NCBI RefSeq assembly: GCF_000321225.1
Contig: NW_004450286.1
Location: forward strand, 1,144,508 to 1,208,507
Origin: Odobenus rosmarus divergens
Lineage: Eukaryota > Chordata > Mammalia > Carnivora > Odobenidae
Reading direction: 5' to 3'
DNA length: 64,000 nucleotides
Shown here: positions 35,606-48,714 of the stretch, piece by piece
Position numbering within the stretch: the stretch's first letter is position 1
How the letters are laid out: each line of letters begins with the position of its first letter
The notes under the pieces: generated by a model
The model's database searches: none
What the model was told of the DNA's origin: nothing
Seen by the model: only the letters and a program-made list of their open reading frames with translations
Position numbers and translations under genes: made by a program

Positions 35606-38099
35606 GCCTGTCTACAGCTGGACAGGTGAAAGAGACATGTCAAATCCTGGGCTATTTCCCGCCAGGTCCACCTGTAGCAGAGGTGCAGGCCAGCCTGGCC
35701 AGGCACGGGGGACGTGGAGATGCTGGGGACTGGCCCTGTGCAGCAGAGGCTCCCTGAGGCGCTTGACTGCTCCCAGGGCCCGCTCCACACTCCGCTGCAG
35801 GAGGCCTTGGCCATTCTCCCACACGCCCCCCATGGAGAGAGGCGTAGCCTGTTCCCTTGCTGGGGTCTCCTCGCTTCCATTCTCTGCCTCTCCCTGATCC
35901 ATGCTCATTACTCGGATTGCTTCTAACTCCCAAAGCCATGGCAGACCCGTGCCCGCCTTCCTGGCCTGGCCACATGGAGGGGGCCATGATCACAGCATAG
36001 AGGGTGAGGGCTGCACCGTCCTTCATTATGGAAATAGCTTTGCCCTTGTCCCAGCTGTAGCTCATCTCCTGCAGGATCTCATTGGGAAAATTGTAGTAGG
36101 AGCTTAGGATGCCTTAAGAGTGGTTTCGTTTTCCCCTTCAGAGCCCACAGAAGGTGTTGGAAACATTTTTTTTCCCGAGAAATAAATCTGAGATGCATGA
36201 GTTGCCTTAAAGCTGTGGTTCAGCGAAAAGAAAACAGGCAGCTCTGAAGCAAGCCCCCACGTGCATCAGAAGGAGCCTCAGTCTGAAGGGACTGCCCCGA
36301 AGGATGCCTCCAGCCTGGCCTCAGGGAGACCAGGAGGCTTGCAGCATCCTGGGAGAGGCCCAAGCAACTCCATTCTCTTCTGCTTTCTCAATAGTGCTGC
36401 TACCCCATCTTCCTCCACTCTGGGCCAGAATGGGGCTCCAGTTCATGGAGGGGAGAGGGGAGGGGGCCTCACTAGGGTGTGTAGGCTGGGAGAGACAGGG
36501 ACGCTTGCGTCTGCTTTCTGGTGCCAATCACCAGCCGGTGCTGGTGCCGATCCTTGGGGCTCACCGGGAGTTGACTACCCTCACTCAGGTCGTGCATCTA
36601 GGTAGCCCTGGTGGCCCCATGGCTGCAGCTGATACAGACAGTCCTCTGGTCTGTGTGCGCAACGTCTCCCTGTCCTCATTGCGGGAGCCACCTTGCTCCC
36701 TGCCTCCACCCAGCCCTGAGCATGGCGTCTGCCCTACCGCAGGTGCTCGGCTGCTTGGAGCCCTGAGTGAAGCAGGAGTTCATAAGGCCCAGAGGCCCTC
36801 TGAAATGACTTGACACACAGGAGGGCAGACTGTGTCCGGTTGCTAGCGGTGCCCCACTAGTGAGTCATGAAGTCAGATGCGAAGGTTGAGGCGAGCAGGT
36901 GAGGGAGTGCGTCCCCTCTAGCGTGGTAACATTGCTTTGTGACTTTCATTTCAGTTTTACCTACACGCACAGATCTATGTACTGGGTTGTGATGTTAGAA
37001 CATAATTCTTACTGTGGGTCACAATGAAGAAATATCAAAAGCCGCTCCCTTGAGATGCCCTGCAGAGATGTGGGGTCTGTTCTCAGCCAGCCTCACTACG
37101 TGTCCCCCGCAGCGCACACTGCCAGCCACACAATACATTCTTCCCTCCTTTCTTCTCCATCCGTATCTCTGTCCATCATGGTCACCACCTTCTGCATCCT
37201 CCTGGTGACTGGTGGGGGTGGAGTGAGGACGGGCAGCGAGGCCTTGGCCGAGGGGAAGAGCTCGCCACCCACCTGACTGTGGAGTGAGGTAGATGACCAG
37301 GTCAGTGCCCCTGACTGTTTATCCCCGCCTGACTGGCCTGCAGACTCAGTCTGAAAGTCCTTCCCTGTGCCTTACCATTTTCTCTGCCTGTGGCCAACCC
37401 CACCCCACCCCCAACCCGAGTCTGCAGGTCTGGGCCAGGTTTAGGTGAATGTAAAACAGTGTAGATCAAGGGGCCTCGCCCCTCCACCAGCTGGTCCCCT
37501 GGCACACACAGCAGCTGATGCCCCCATCTGGCTGGGAGGCTTCCTGGGTCCTGGGGATAAGCCACCAGGACAGTCCTGGTAGGCCATGGTGTCCTTGTGA
37601 GGTAGGGCTCCCAGGAGAGCCTGGGAGGGGCTTCAGAGGAAGTGACATTTAGTCTGACAAGAGGACATGATGGATCACCTGTCTTGCGGAAAATTCCAGA
37701 AGTCGGGTCTCATCCCAGCAGCTGCTGCCTGTGACTGGGAGGTGGAGGCAGAAGCCACATGAAGTTTGCATTAGAACTCGATTCCGCGTAGCATTTCACC
37801 AGACTCCTGGAACATGTGGGGGTGAGGAGAAAATCAAGTACTTCGGAGACTTCATTTTGCTAAGCAGGGGGCTCTTTCAGTTAATCTAGAATTAATTTTC
37901 CATGACCCTCAACTCACTGGGGCTTTTCCCAGTGTTCCAGAGAGAGCCAGAGATCATAGGAAAACAAGCTCTTGCTAAGAATTTATTAGAGCAATAGCAC
38001 TCTGAAAAAGCAAAATGTATCCTATAGAGATGCTTTGGGCCATATGTACTTGATCCTGCGCCGTGCTGTTTCACTTCTTACCGTGGAAGCTCATATTTC

Positions 38100-38830
38100 T
38101 TCAAGTGGGGGTCTCAGCAGCAGCGCCTGAGAACTTGTTAGAAACACACATTCTCACAGGGCGCCTGGGTGGTGGGGTGGCTCAGTCAGTTAAGTGGCTG
38201 ACTCTTGATCTCAGCTCAGGTCTTGATCTCAGTGTCGTGAGTTCAGGGCTCCACGCTGGGTGTGGAGTCTATTAAAAAAAAAAGAAGAAGAAAGAAAGAA
38301 ATGCACATTCTCAGGCCCTTCCCCAGACTTCCTCAGTCAGAAATTGGGAGGTAGGAGGCGATTTGTTTTAACAAGCCCCTCCCCCCACCCCGTGATATGG
38401 CTGCATGCTGAAGCCCCTGCCAAGGCTTCTGAAAGCGTCATCCACCGACCCGCAGTGTGGGCATCACCTGGGAGCTTTTTAGAAAAGCAGAGCCCCAGGC
38501 TCTACCTCTGTGCTCCAGGGTCAGAATCTGCACCTGAGCAAGATCCCCAGGTGATTTCTGTGCACACCGCAGGCTGGGAAGGGCTGGTCGGGGGGGCCTT
38601 TCCCGAAAGCACCAGGTGCTATCTCTGGGCCACCGGCTGTGCTGTTGTTCCCCCCACGCCCCCAAGCACAACTGCTCCGTAAGCCTCACAGATCCCACAC
38701 CCCAGTCCCCGCGGAGTGCTGGCTGGAGAGGAAGGCTCCCAAGTCCTCTCTCAGAATCTCTGTCAATGGGCCCAGGAACCTACATTTCTAACAAGTGACC
38801 GAGGAGGGGGCAGCAGTGTGCTGATTGAGA
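38100..38830 (+). repeat. MER5 fragments with an embedded SINE
   Basis: A MER5-like piece (GAGAACTTGTTAGAAACACA then CAGGCCCTTCCCCAGACTTC) is split by a SINE. A second copy (about 38430-38585) has GGGCATCACCTGGGAGCTTT and GATCCCCAGGTGATTTCTGT. A third trace lies at 38700-38830 (CTACATTTCTAACAAGTGAC). All are in the + orientation. Confidence 0.65.
38147..38313 (+). repeat. short CAN-SINE with target-site duplication
   Basis: CACATTCTCA is at 38147-38156 and 38304-38313. The head GGGCGCCTGGGTGGTGGGGT carries a small extra insertion before GGCTCAGTCAGTTAAG, and the CT-rich middle is missing, so this is an older, shorter subfamily. Confidence 0.88.
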
Positions 38831-39649
38831 ATCTGTACTCCACCCTACCCCTGGGGCTTCAGTCTTCTGTTGTGGTTTATCTGGGCCATGGTACCTGCCC
38901 TCACATGTCAGGTTTCCCCAAGGATAGGATCCTTGTCCCTGCAATACAAGGATGGGAGTGGGGACACTGTGGGGACTTGGAGGGAATGTGGCTGGCCAAG
39001 GGGTCACCTGCACCGCTGTCCTGGCCCAGTGTTTCACAGGGGGCCTGGGGCTTGGGCCCTGGATCACAGCATCCTCTCCCTTCTCTGGCAGGCAGGGGAC
39101 GGCAGAACCTTCCAGGGAGCTACAGCTTCACCCTGGCCTCCAGCAAGAGAAGAGATCCTCCAGAATGCAGCCTCTGCTGTCCTCCTGGCCTGGGGGCACA
39201 GATGCCTGCCAGGGCCTCAGGATCGCCCTCCCCTGACTGTCGCGTGGCTGTTCCAGCCTCATGCTGTGCCACAGAATAAATTGATTAGAGTTACAGGGGC
39301 AGAGGGAATGTGGTTTGTTTCACTTTGGGTGCTCTACCAATCTGCCCCATAGTGAGAGGTTCTGCAGGCTCTGGTTGCTCTCAGAACTCACTTCTGTGAC
39401 GAGGGAGACGCACTGAGTTCCATGTGCTGAGGGAGTGGTGCGCATAGATTTGGGACTCAGAGGACTTCCTGGAGGAGGCAGAGTGAGCCAGACAGGTCCT
39501 TCTCCACAGCACAGCCCTTTGCCCCTCTGGTGGAATGGGAGGGGAGTCTCCCTAGTTCTTTCACTGGAGCCCAGAAAATGTTTTTTTAAACAGAAAACCC
39601 TTGACAAGCAAAAGTGGAAATAATACAGACTTTTCAAAACCTAATCGCT

Positions 39650-39840
39650 GTGGGTGCCTAGCACAGGTGTCCTGCAATGATCTCCTTTCACCCTCTCAGA
39701 CCTCTCTTCTGGATAGGACGCGTGATCACCACTTGACAGCTGAGAAGAAAGGCTCGCAGAGGTCAAGCAGTCTGCACAAGGACATGGTAGAGGCAGGATT
39801 CTCACCCAGGTCTTTGATGGTCCAGGCCCATGTGTCTTCA
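39650..39840 (-). repeat. MIR fragment
   Basis: ACAGCTGAGAAGAAAGGCTC, GCACAAGGACATGGTAGAGG and CCCAGGTCTTTGATGGTCCA follow the reversed MIR. Confidence 0.6.
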
Positions 39841-42439
39841 CGTGATGGGAGAGGAGACTGTGGGTAGCTGCCTGAAGGGACAGGTACAGGATGCCACGTG
39901 TCTTGTAGGCACTCATAAACAAGTTGGCAGGTTACAAAGGGATGGCTTTCGCCCACTGGCCTCAGCCCTGGAAAGCGCCCGCAGCTGCAGAGAAAGCTCT
40001 CCCGGAGAGGGTACGCTCTGAGGCCTCATTAGCTGGTGGTTTGCAAGAGGGTGATTAGCAGACAGACTTCCTGTATCTCGCTGCCTGCTGTGAGAGGCCT
40101 GTTGGCCCCTAAGACAGGTCAAAGCCGAGAAGCTGGCCTCTTTACCCTCCTTTCCCTTCCCCACCAGGCTGCTGGGCTCTGCTGGGGGAGGGAATGGTCT
40201 GGTCTGCACACGGATGAGTCAGTGGTGTGCTGTGTGCGCTCCAGTGCCAACACGCTGCTCCGTCTGCAGCCTGTGCCCAGAGCTGCAAACGTCACTTGTG
40301 GAATCAGCTGGTTGTATCGTTTGAGCTCCTCCCCTCCACCTTGTCCCACTGGGGGTTTAGCCAGGCCCTGGTCCTAGTCGATCCGAATTGCTAGGCCAGG
40401 GAGAGGCTGTGTCCAGGCCTCAAGGGCTTTGAGAAGTCAGGCTTGCTGCCCACCCTGCAGACCCACCGGCGCTCCATAGGAAAAGGGAGCAGCGAGTAGG
40501 GAATTTTGGCCAAAACAAATGTTTCTGGACCCAAGGCCCTGCCTCCTGGCCAACCAGGCAGTGGCATAGTGGGGGCACTTCCGTCTCAGCAGCTTTCCAG
40601 GGCAGGTGCCTTGATCTGTCAACACCAGTTGCCCTCCGAGCTTCCCCAGGGGCCCAGGAGGCAGCTTGAACCACAGCAGGGAAGGCTTCTTAGAGTTTCC
40701 CCAGGCCTGCCTGCCTGTCATCACTCCGGACAGAAGGGGAAGCCCCTCCATGGTGATGACAAAAGCAGAGAGTTTTGTAGCCGAAAAGGCACAGGGCCAA
40801 AACCCCACTTATATCATTAGCATGAGCACGTCACCTCCCCTCTGCACACCTCTGTTTCGTCCCTGCTGCAGAGTGGGGAGGACAGTTCCCCACTTTGGAG
40901 CTGGTGTCTGGGTTCACTGTGGTCACTTCCCATCAGCTGCTGGTCCTCCTGCCGCTCAGCCAGCCTGGGGTCCTGACCAAACGCTGCCTGCTCAGCCTCT
41001 TCCCTCACTCCTTGCCCTCCAACCTGCTGGGCCTCTTCTTGCATTTACCCAGGGACCAGGACAGAGGAGACAGGGGCCATAGCTAAAGGGTCAGATAGAG
41101 GCTATTTAGTGAGCCACAGCATCCAGGGCAGGGCTCAGCTGCTCAAGAAAGGTTTGCCAAAGTTGTCCTTCCAGAGGATTCTGAGGGGCCAGCCCCTGGC
41201 AGAATCGTGGCACCCACCCAGATCTCTTGAAACCCACCTCACCTACCCCCACCAGATATACACACCCTGAAGCAGGCTGCCGTGTCATTCATTCCTGGTA
41301 CCTCTCTTGCTTCCATGAAGAGGGGATTTGAGATGGGCACTTAGTAGCTGAGAAGAGGGAGTGATCACTGTGTGTAGCCTGTCAGCCGGGCAAGGATTCG
41401 ACGTGACTTGAAGGTCTGGGAGGACAAAGTCACACCCCTGGCACTTTCTCCTGAGTCTGGACTGGGGCAGTAAACCTGTCTTGGGGAAAATGGAGCCAAT
41501 CCCCTCCCTGGGCACTGGGTTTGGCTGTCCTTGAGCCCAGCCAGTTGATAGCAGTCTGAGCCTTGCTCTGCCCCCTCCCCAAAGCACTGTCATGGGGCTT
41601 AGGGGACAATGACTTGCACTCACCGTGGGGGCTGCCTGAGAGCCACGGCAGACTCCTGCTGTCTCCCAGCACGCCCTCACCCAGCACAACAGGGTACCAC
41701 GCTGTGCCCATGAGCAGCAAGCAGCTGGTGCAGGCATCCCTCGAGCTGGCAGGCAGCTTGGGGAGGTAATCATCAGCCACACAGCGCAGGGGGCGCTGGC
41801 CGCCCATGGAGCCAGGGTGAGGGAGAGGCTGGGAGTAAACAAACAGGCTCTAACAGCAATTAGTGCAAGTTAGGCATGCCCCCCACCCCGACATGGGGGC
41901 AGGGAAGCTCCTGTTCGTGTCCCCTGCTCATGTGTGTCTGCCCACAGAGACCAAGCAAGTGGGTCTCTGGGCAAAAGACCTCTCACAAAATGGAATAGCA
42001 TTATCTGTGCCAGCCACTGTGTGGTAAAGCCTTGATTACTCGGAACCTCCAATTATCCAGGATGCTCTTGGCATTCTGTTGGTAGCCCGCAAGGAAACAG
42101 CAAGAAAGGAGTTGTTTGACGTTTGTTAAAATAACAAAACACTTGCATGCTCCATCAACCAGCCAGCCAGCCTCCGGCCAGCCTCCTGGCCCTGTCCAGA
42201 GTGCTGGAGAGCAACCCCTTTGCTCCCAACCGCAGAGCTCCGCCTTGCATGTGCCTGATTCAGGGAACGAGGCTTGCAGGGCCACATTGGAAATGTCCAT
42301 TCCTTTGCCAGGGGTCATTTTTCGATTGAACAGCTTGCCGTGTGCCAGGCGCTGTGCTGGAGACAGAGATGAACAAAGCACGTTCCGCTGTCTGCCGGGG
42401 ATTGTGGCACGGTCAGTGACACTAGCTGGTACTCAGTGA

Positions 42440-43115
42440 CTGTTTACTTCACGTCCGATCTTCTCTAAGCATTTTTCAAGCATTTTGCTCTTGTTGAATC
42501 CTCGTGACATCTTTGTAAGGCAGGTACTGTCCTCCCCTGGTGAGGAAACCGAGGCATAGGGAAGTTGAGTAACTTGGCCAGGGCCATGCTGCCTAGGCAG
42601 AGCCAGGGTTCCAGCCCAAACTGTCTTGCCCCAGAACTCCAGCTATTCAGAACTGTGCTTGGTACAGGGAGAGCAGATTTTGCACATAGCTTTAGGGAGA
42701 TAGAAAGCCACAGCAATGTCGTGGCTGAAACGTAGAATTTTGGTCAGAAGGAAGCTCCCTTGGGGTGGAGAAAAGGGTGTAAGGTAGTGAGGCAGGATTC
42801 CCTAGGCCACTTAGGCTGTCAGCCTCACTCCTGACAGTTCTCTCTCACAGAGCAGAAAGGTGGGCAGTGTCCCAGGACAGAAGTGCTACGTGCGGATTTT
42901 CACCAGATTCTCCCATTAAGCCTCATGGGTAAGACCAGCAGTGTTCAAGCTAAGCTACACATTCAAATCATCCGGGGAGCTTTTAAAAACCCTCATGTCC
43001 AGACCACACCCTGTGCCAATTAAATCAGAATCTCTGGTGGTGGGTTTTGGGCTTGAAGATTTGTTAAACTTCCCAGCTGGGTCCAAAGTGCAGGCATGTT
43101 AGAACCATTGAGCTG
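42440..43115. repeat. MIR (minus) and MER5 (plus)
   Basis: About 42460-42620 is a reversed MIR (GGTGAGGAAACCGAGGCATA). About 42935-43115 is MER5-like (CAAATCATCCGGGGAGCTTT, AATTAAATCAGAATCTCTGG, TTAGAACCATTGAG). Confidence 0.75.
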
Positions 43116-44999
43116 GACCAGACCTTCCATCAGCACCTGCATTCTATCCTGACGAAGCTGTAACCCTCCTCCTCCTCTCCGTGTCTGTCCACTGTGTGTG
43201 TCTGTAGCTACATCAGGATGAGGAAAACCATGGCCTGGCCATGACAGCTGACACTCGGCTGGAAGGGTAGCTGGGGTGAGCTCTGTGGGACTTGCATCTT
43301 TCCCTTGGAGTTCCCATTTTACACCGACCCTACTGTCCCCTACTGTCCCCCCCCCCAGGGGGACCCTGCATGTCCCCCACCCTGATCATGGTGCCCCATC
43401 CCCTTCCCCCAGATGGTCTCTCTATCAGCAGGGGGCTTCCAGCTCCCCATCCCCACCGTCTTCCCTGAGGGCCGTAGCACTCAGCTTGCAGGATTGGCAG
43501 GGGCGTGCGGTGTCCTCTGTACCTCAGCAGGGCAGGAGCTACTTCCGTGTCCTTCCTGCACCACCATCTCCACCTCCTGCCCCCACTGGGATGCTCAGGC
43601 CAGGGCCCTGGGGTAGGCTCAGTCACTGCCCCCGCCTGGCTCCTTCCAAGCCTTCAGGAGGGACAGACCCAGCCATGAGTGAGGAATGTGAATGTGAGTG
43701 TGCCCCAGAAGCTTTCTGGTTACAGGCCTGATTCTCTGTTTCGCTGTGTTACCATAGTTTACCTGCTTGTCTCTTGTGGCATTTTGAGTGGGGACATGAA
43801 GCTCTGCTCAGCTTAGCACTGCATCCTTGATTTAGTTGGTTAGGTTTCCAGCCTCCAAGTGTTGCATCCAGGCTGAGGAATGGGGACAGGCCCGGCTGCT
43901 AGGCCAGCCTAGATCCTTGAGCATGAATGTGCCCACAGGCACCGGCAGAGGCCAAGATGGCTTCCCAGGCCCTGGCCTCAGGCCCTAGGCTGGGCGCCGC
44001 CCCGGTATCTTTACCCAGGATCTCAGGGGCCTTTGTGAGGAGGTGTCCCAAAGAAGCAGACTCCACACTCGCCAGAGTCCTGCAAAACCAGGAATTCTGG
44101 CCAGAGGCGTTTGTCCAGGTCAGGGGCAAGCCAGCCAGCCATGTGTAAACTCTCTAGTGCACTCCAGCCTACGGCAAAATGTGGCGTGCCATGTGGTTTC
44201 TAAGCTGCCTGGGAAGCCAGACAGCTTGCACCCTGGGCCACCAGGCTGGGGACCCTCGGACCCTAATTCCGGAAGGGACCTTAGAGGTCATGGGGCCTAG
44301 CCGCATCCAAAGCAGAAATCAGAGGGCTGGTCTCTGCTGAGTTCTGTGTTGGCGTCTCCCTTAGTATCCTTTGCCACCTCCCTGTGCCCAGACCCCAACC
44401 CCCTCAGGGTCTTTTTACACCATGGGTGCCACACATATGAAGAATAGTGCTCTGGAGTGACCATTTTTATCAGCCTGTCTCTAGCAGGTCCCACTGGCAC
44501 AAAACAAGGTTCCCGGGCAGTGGTGCTAATGACTGGTGAGGGAAGGTCAAGCTGACCTCGGGGAAGTAATTTCCTCTAAATACTGCCCACTCGGATTCTG
44601 CTATTACTGATTACTTCTTTAGGCTTCCACAGACATAGGCAAGAGTCTGGATGGCTGTCCGCCATGGGAGGAAGGTCAGGCAGGGCATGGGTTTGCCGGG
44701 CTGCAGCCTTGTGAGGTGACAGGAAGAAGCAGTGCACCCGTGCCCCACCCATCCAGCCTTCGGGGTGCCCAGTCCGGGTGGGGGCCTTCTTCTTCTTCTC
44801 TGCCACGGGCCTCTGTGGGGCTTTAGGCCTCACTGTGGAAGTGCCTTATCACCACCAGGCACTGGGGTCCCTGGAAAAGTCAGAGGAGCAGGACTGTGGC
44901 TTCATAAAAGGATTCTAGAACCTCCTGTCCTACATTCTGCAGTCACAGGCTGCAAGACGAAGGAACCCCAGAATGCCTTGTGGACTCCGCCTCTCGTTA

Positions 45000-45300
45000 C
45001 CTGTAATAGTGAAAATTGGAAACAAGCTGAGTGTCCCTCTGCACACCATGGGCTACCGTGCAGTCATAGAAATGTCGCTGACTTGCAACCTGAAAAGGTG
45101 TTTACATCATTGAGAAAAGCATGTTATGGCATAGGATCTAGGAGGCCTTTTTTGAAATCTAGATGCACCTACCATGCACATGCATATTAGTAAGTTGGGA
45201 AGGCCATATACCAACACATTACCAGTGATTGGTTCTAGATGGTGGGACATAGGTGATTATGGTTTTGCTCATCAGTGTTTTCTCATTTTCTGAATTGGAT
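45000..45300 (+). repeat. old L1M 3' end
   Basis: AATAGTGAAAATTGGAAACA, AAAAGCATGTTATGGCATAG and TTGGTTCTAGATGGTGGGAC form the sense 3' region of an old L1M element. It is non-coding. Confidence 0.65.
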
Positions 45301-45517
45301 GACTGGTGCTAACGGGCCTGCGACCTATCACACACCCTTGCTTCACAGATGCCTGGTCCTGACTGGCAGGTGTACACAGAGTGGGTCAGGCCAGGGGAAG
45401 GGCCCCAGCTCTTGAATGTGCTATGGTCAGAGCCACTTAAGCAAGTGGTGGTGATGGCGGAGCCCAGCGTGGTCCCAAGCCTGAAGGAGCTTATGATCCA
45501 GTTTAGGAGGCAAAACA

Positions 45518-45960
45518 TCCATTCATCCATTCATTCATTCATTCATCCAACATAGTCATTGAGCACCCCGTGGGAACTGTGCTAGGCATTGCATTTACAG
45601 GGTGAGCAAGCACATTCCCTGATCACAGAACACAATGCACAATGCGTGTCTGGTAGACAGTGTTATGGGAGTTGGTTGGGGACCACAGCGAACAACAGAA
45701 GAGGTGGCCTTGGGGCTAGAATAGGAAGGTGAGAGGGAGAACTGAGGCCCTCTTCCTCTCCATGTGTGCCAAAGTCCCAAGACTGGCTTCTGTTACCTCC
45801 ATGATGCCAGTGCGTCTTGTGGCCTTGGGAAGCTTACTTAACCTCCCCAGCCTCAGTTTCCCCGTCCACACGATGCAGATCATTTCATATCCTCCTCCAC
45901 CCTCCCACCATCTCTCTCTCTCTCTCTCGTCAGGATGCTATGAGTATAAATTTTCTTCTT
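45518..45960 (+). repeat. tetranucleotide repeat and MIR
   Basis: 45518-45553 is an imperfect (ATTC)n microsatellite with interspersed ATCC units. 45810-45960 is a MIR-like piece (GGCCTTGGGAAGCTTACTTA then CCTCAGTTTCCCCG) followed by a short (TC)n run near 45910-45929. Confidence 0.7.
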
Positions 45961-47384
45961 TAAGCCTTATCCAGAAACTTCTAGTTGGCCTCTTGGCTTG
46001 CTAGCTTGGCTGCTCCACTTGGTTGATTCTGCTGGCTTTGACAGTCTGGTGGCCCCCTTGCTCCGTCCTCGGAGCTACTTCCACGACTTGAGCAGTTACG
46101 TATGTCAGGGCCCGGAGCTCCACCTACTCCCGACTCTGCACCTGCGAAGCCGCCCCTGTCTGTGACAGAATGGTTCCAAGAGCTCTGCAACCCTGGAGAG
46201 GCCGGCCTGGTGGTGGATTTGGGAACGACAGCTGGGAACTCTCTAGGCCTGGAGTCGTGGGGACTTGCTCCAAGGTGGGGCCACACCTGGTCTTCATGTC
46301 ACATCCAGCAGACCGAGGGCAGGGGCGTCACAGGAAGACCCCCCTCCTGCTCTCATGAGCACCAGCCACTCTGTAGGCCACTGGCCCCCTCTCTGGCTCA
46401 GGAATGCGGGGCAGTCAGGAGTCCAGAGAGAGAAACGTCCTAGTCCGACCCCCTCTGGAGAAACTGAGGCAGGACCAGTGGTCCCCAGTGGCAGGTGAGG
46501 AGATGGGGTGACTTAGCAGCTTCAAACCTCAACCCCCACCCTGAATTGAAGCCGTATTGACAGTTGAGGTTATGTCACCCTCAGCCCGGGGTCCAGCCCT
46601 TAATGAGTTGCTCCGTGAAACCTGCCATTGGTGATTTCCTTCCAGCGGCTGAGAGACAGGTGGATGGAGACCAGCTCTGGCCTTGGCCTTACCCCTCAGT
46701 GTTGTGGGACAAAGCGCTGGGTGGGTGGGGACTGGGGTCGTTCATCTTGCTTTTCCTCCCCTCTCAGGAGTAAGTCTGCTCCAAACCCCACGTTCTGGGA
46801 AAGTCTTGTCTTTGCTTCCTTCTTTACCTGAGCCTCCAGGTCTGCCTTGGACTCTGGGTCCCTCCCAGTGCCTCCTTCACACGTAGGCGCCTGCCTCCGG
46901 ACAGATAAAAACCAGCCACACCCTCCGCGCCCTGGGGATTCAAGCCAAAGAATAGCCCCTGCCTTCGGGAGCTCCTGAGTTTCCTGTGCCACAGGAGAGG
47001 GGGGATGTGGGGCGGGGGGAGGGTACGTGCTAACAAAGAGAGCTGGGCGCTCAGGGAGCTCTGAGCCTGGTCCCCCAAAGTGCTAAGGGAGGGCGAGTTC
47101 CTGGGAGCGTATTTGGCCGCCTGCTCCAGCCCTGGGACTCCTGCGCGTGCCTTCTCTATGTTCTCAGCAGGCCTCCGTGTCAGCCTCAGCTTGGCCACCC
47201 AGGGGCTGGTGATCTGGGGAAAAGTTGCTTCCTCCCACTGTGCCTCAGTTTCCAACTTCCTCCCAGCTCTAATGGTCCCTCTGCCGTCATCTGTACAGCC
47301 CCTGGCCAGCAACCCACGTTCAGGTTGGTCCTCTCAGCAGAGGCCATATCCAGGGCTCCTGACCTTTTCGGAGTGGTGGTGAGT

Positions 47385-47805
47385 GATGTTGTTTTGGAAT
47401 GTTGGTGAGATTGGGGAGGTCCAGAGCCAACCACCAGGAAAGAATTCTTGAGATGTCTTCAGTGCAAAAAAGGTGGTTTTATTAAAGCCCAGTGACATGA
47501 CCCATGGGAAGATCAGTGAGGAGCGAGCGACTGATGATATACTTCGGAGCGTGGTTGGGGGGAGTAAAGATAAGGGAGTTTCAGAAGGCTTATCATATGC
47601 TAAAGAAGGCTCCCTGGAAACCTGAGGCCTTGCTTTTGTCAAACCAAGGTTGTTTATCCCTCTAGCAAGGCTTTAACATTAAGACAGTGGGAGCTTCCTG
47701 GAGGATCTTTATACTCTGCCCTCCTCAAGTATTTGTCCATGGGTTGCAGGTTATATGGACCTTTAATTTTATCTACATTCCCTTCTGCCTTTGTTCTCCA
47801 CATCA
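47385..47805 (-). mobile_element. solo LTR of an endogenous retrovirus, antisense
   Basis: On the minus strand the order is typical of an ERV1-type LTR: a TG start, a TATAAAG box around the middle, a polyadenylation signal AATAAA within about 90 bases of it, and a CA end. The + strand shows TTTTATTAAAGCCCAGTGAC and the reversed TATA at about 47710. No gag, pol or env sequence lies on either side, so it is a solo LTR left by recombination. Exact ends and the short target duplication could not be fixed. The family is not named. Confidence 0.6.
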
Positions 47806-48714
47806 GTAGGGGGCTTGGGGAGTTGTGGCTTGGGGAGCTGTGGCCCTCGCAGGGGCAGTCTGGGGCTCCGCATCTCTGCCCTGCACAGGATCTTCCATCC
47901 AGGTCATCTCCTGGGGACGACCTACTGCTGGCCCAGCTGGCCAAGCTCCGGGACTGAGGCCGGCGTGTTCCAAAGCCGTGGTGCTTGTGCTCGTCCTCGG
48001 GGATATGGGTGTGGTGCTTGGCTGCGGTGCTTAGTGCAGGTTCCAGCCCCATGAGAGGAAGCCAGGGGCCCGAGCACTGCGTGAAGTCATCCCCTGGCTT
48101 TCACAGTCTCCCTGCATTTCCCAGGCGAGAAAGCTGAGATTCAGAGATCCTGCCTGGGGCAATGGTCAGGCACTGGAAAAGCTAGTCTTATCTTTCTGAT
48201 TCCAAAGCTCTGTCCAGCATCTTCACCACCACCTACCCACACCCCCCAACATATCACAGGAAGTAAAGGATCTGGGAGGGGGGCGTTCACCCAAAGAACA
48301 TTTTGGACTACAAGTTTCAGAAATTTTATCATGGAAGAAGGGACAGGTTTATTCTGTATTGTGATGCAGAGCAGAACAAGGAGGCATGGAAGATTCTAGA
48401 ATGCATCTGAGAAATCTCCAGGAAACCCTTTCTCTCAGGGCAGGTCAGCAAATATGCCTTGCCTGCCCTGCCGTGGGGGCTTTAGAGAGCTCTGAGTTTC
48501 TGTGCCCCCGGCTTCCCCTTGGAAGGGGAGTCCCTGGACTTTGGGAGGGAGCTGGGTGGTTCAGAGACCTGTGAGTGCCCAGGTCAGAAAGCCACAACTC
48601 CTGCTGGGTCCCAGGAAGCCCTGCAGGAAGACTGTTTTCGGTCTCCTGTTAAACTACCGGAACCTGTGGAGGGTTTTCCTAGCTGGTGGGGGGTGGGGGG
48701 CCCAGTGGGAGGTG

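Noticed and set aside
45909..45930. A (TC)n run as a possible regulatory or H-DNA element
   Set aside because: It is a short simple repeat at the end of a MIR-like segment, with nothing beyond common microsatellite behaviour.
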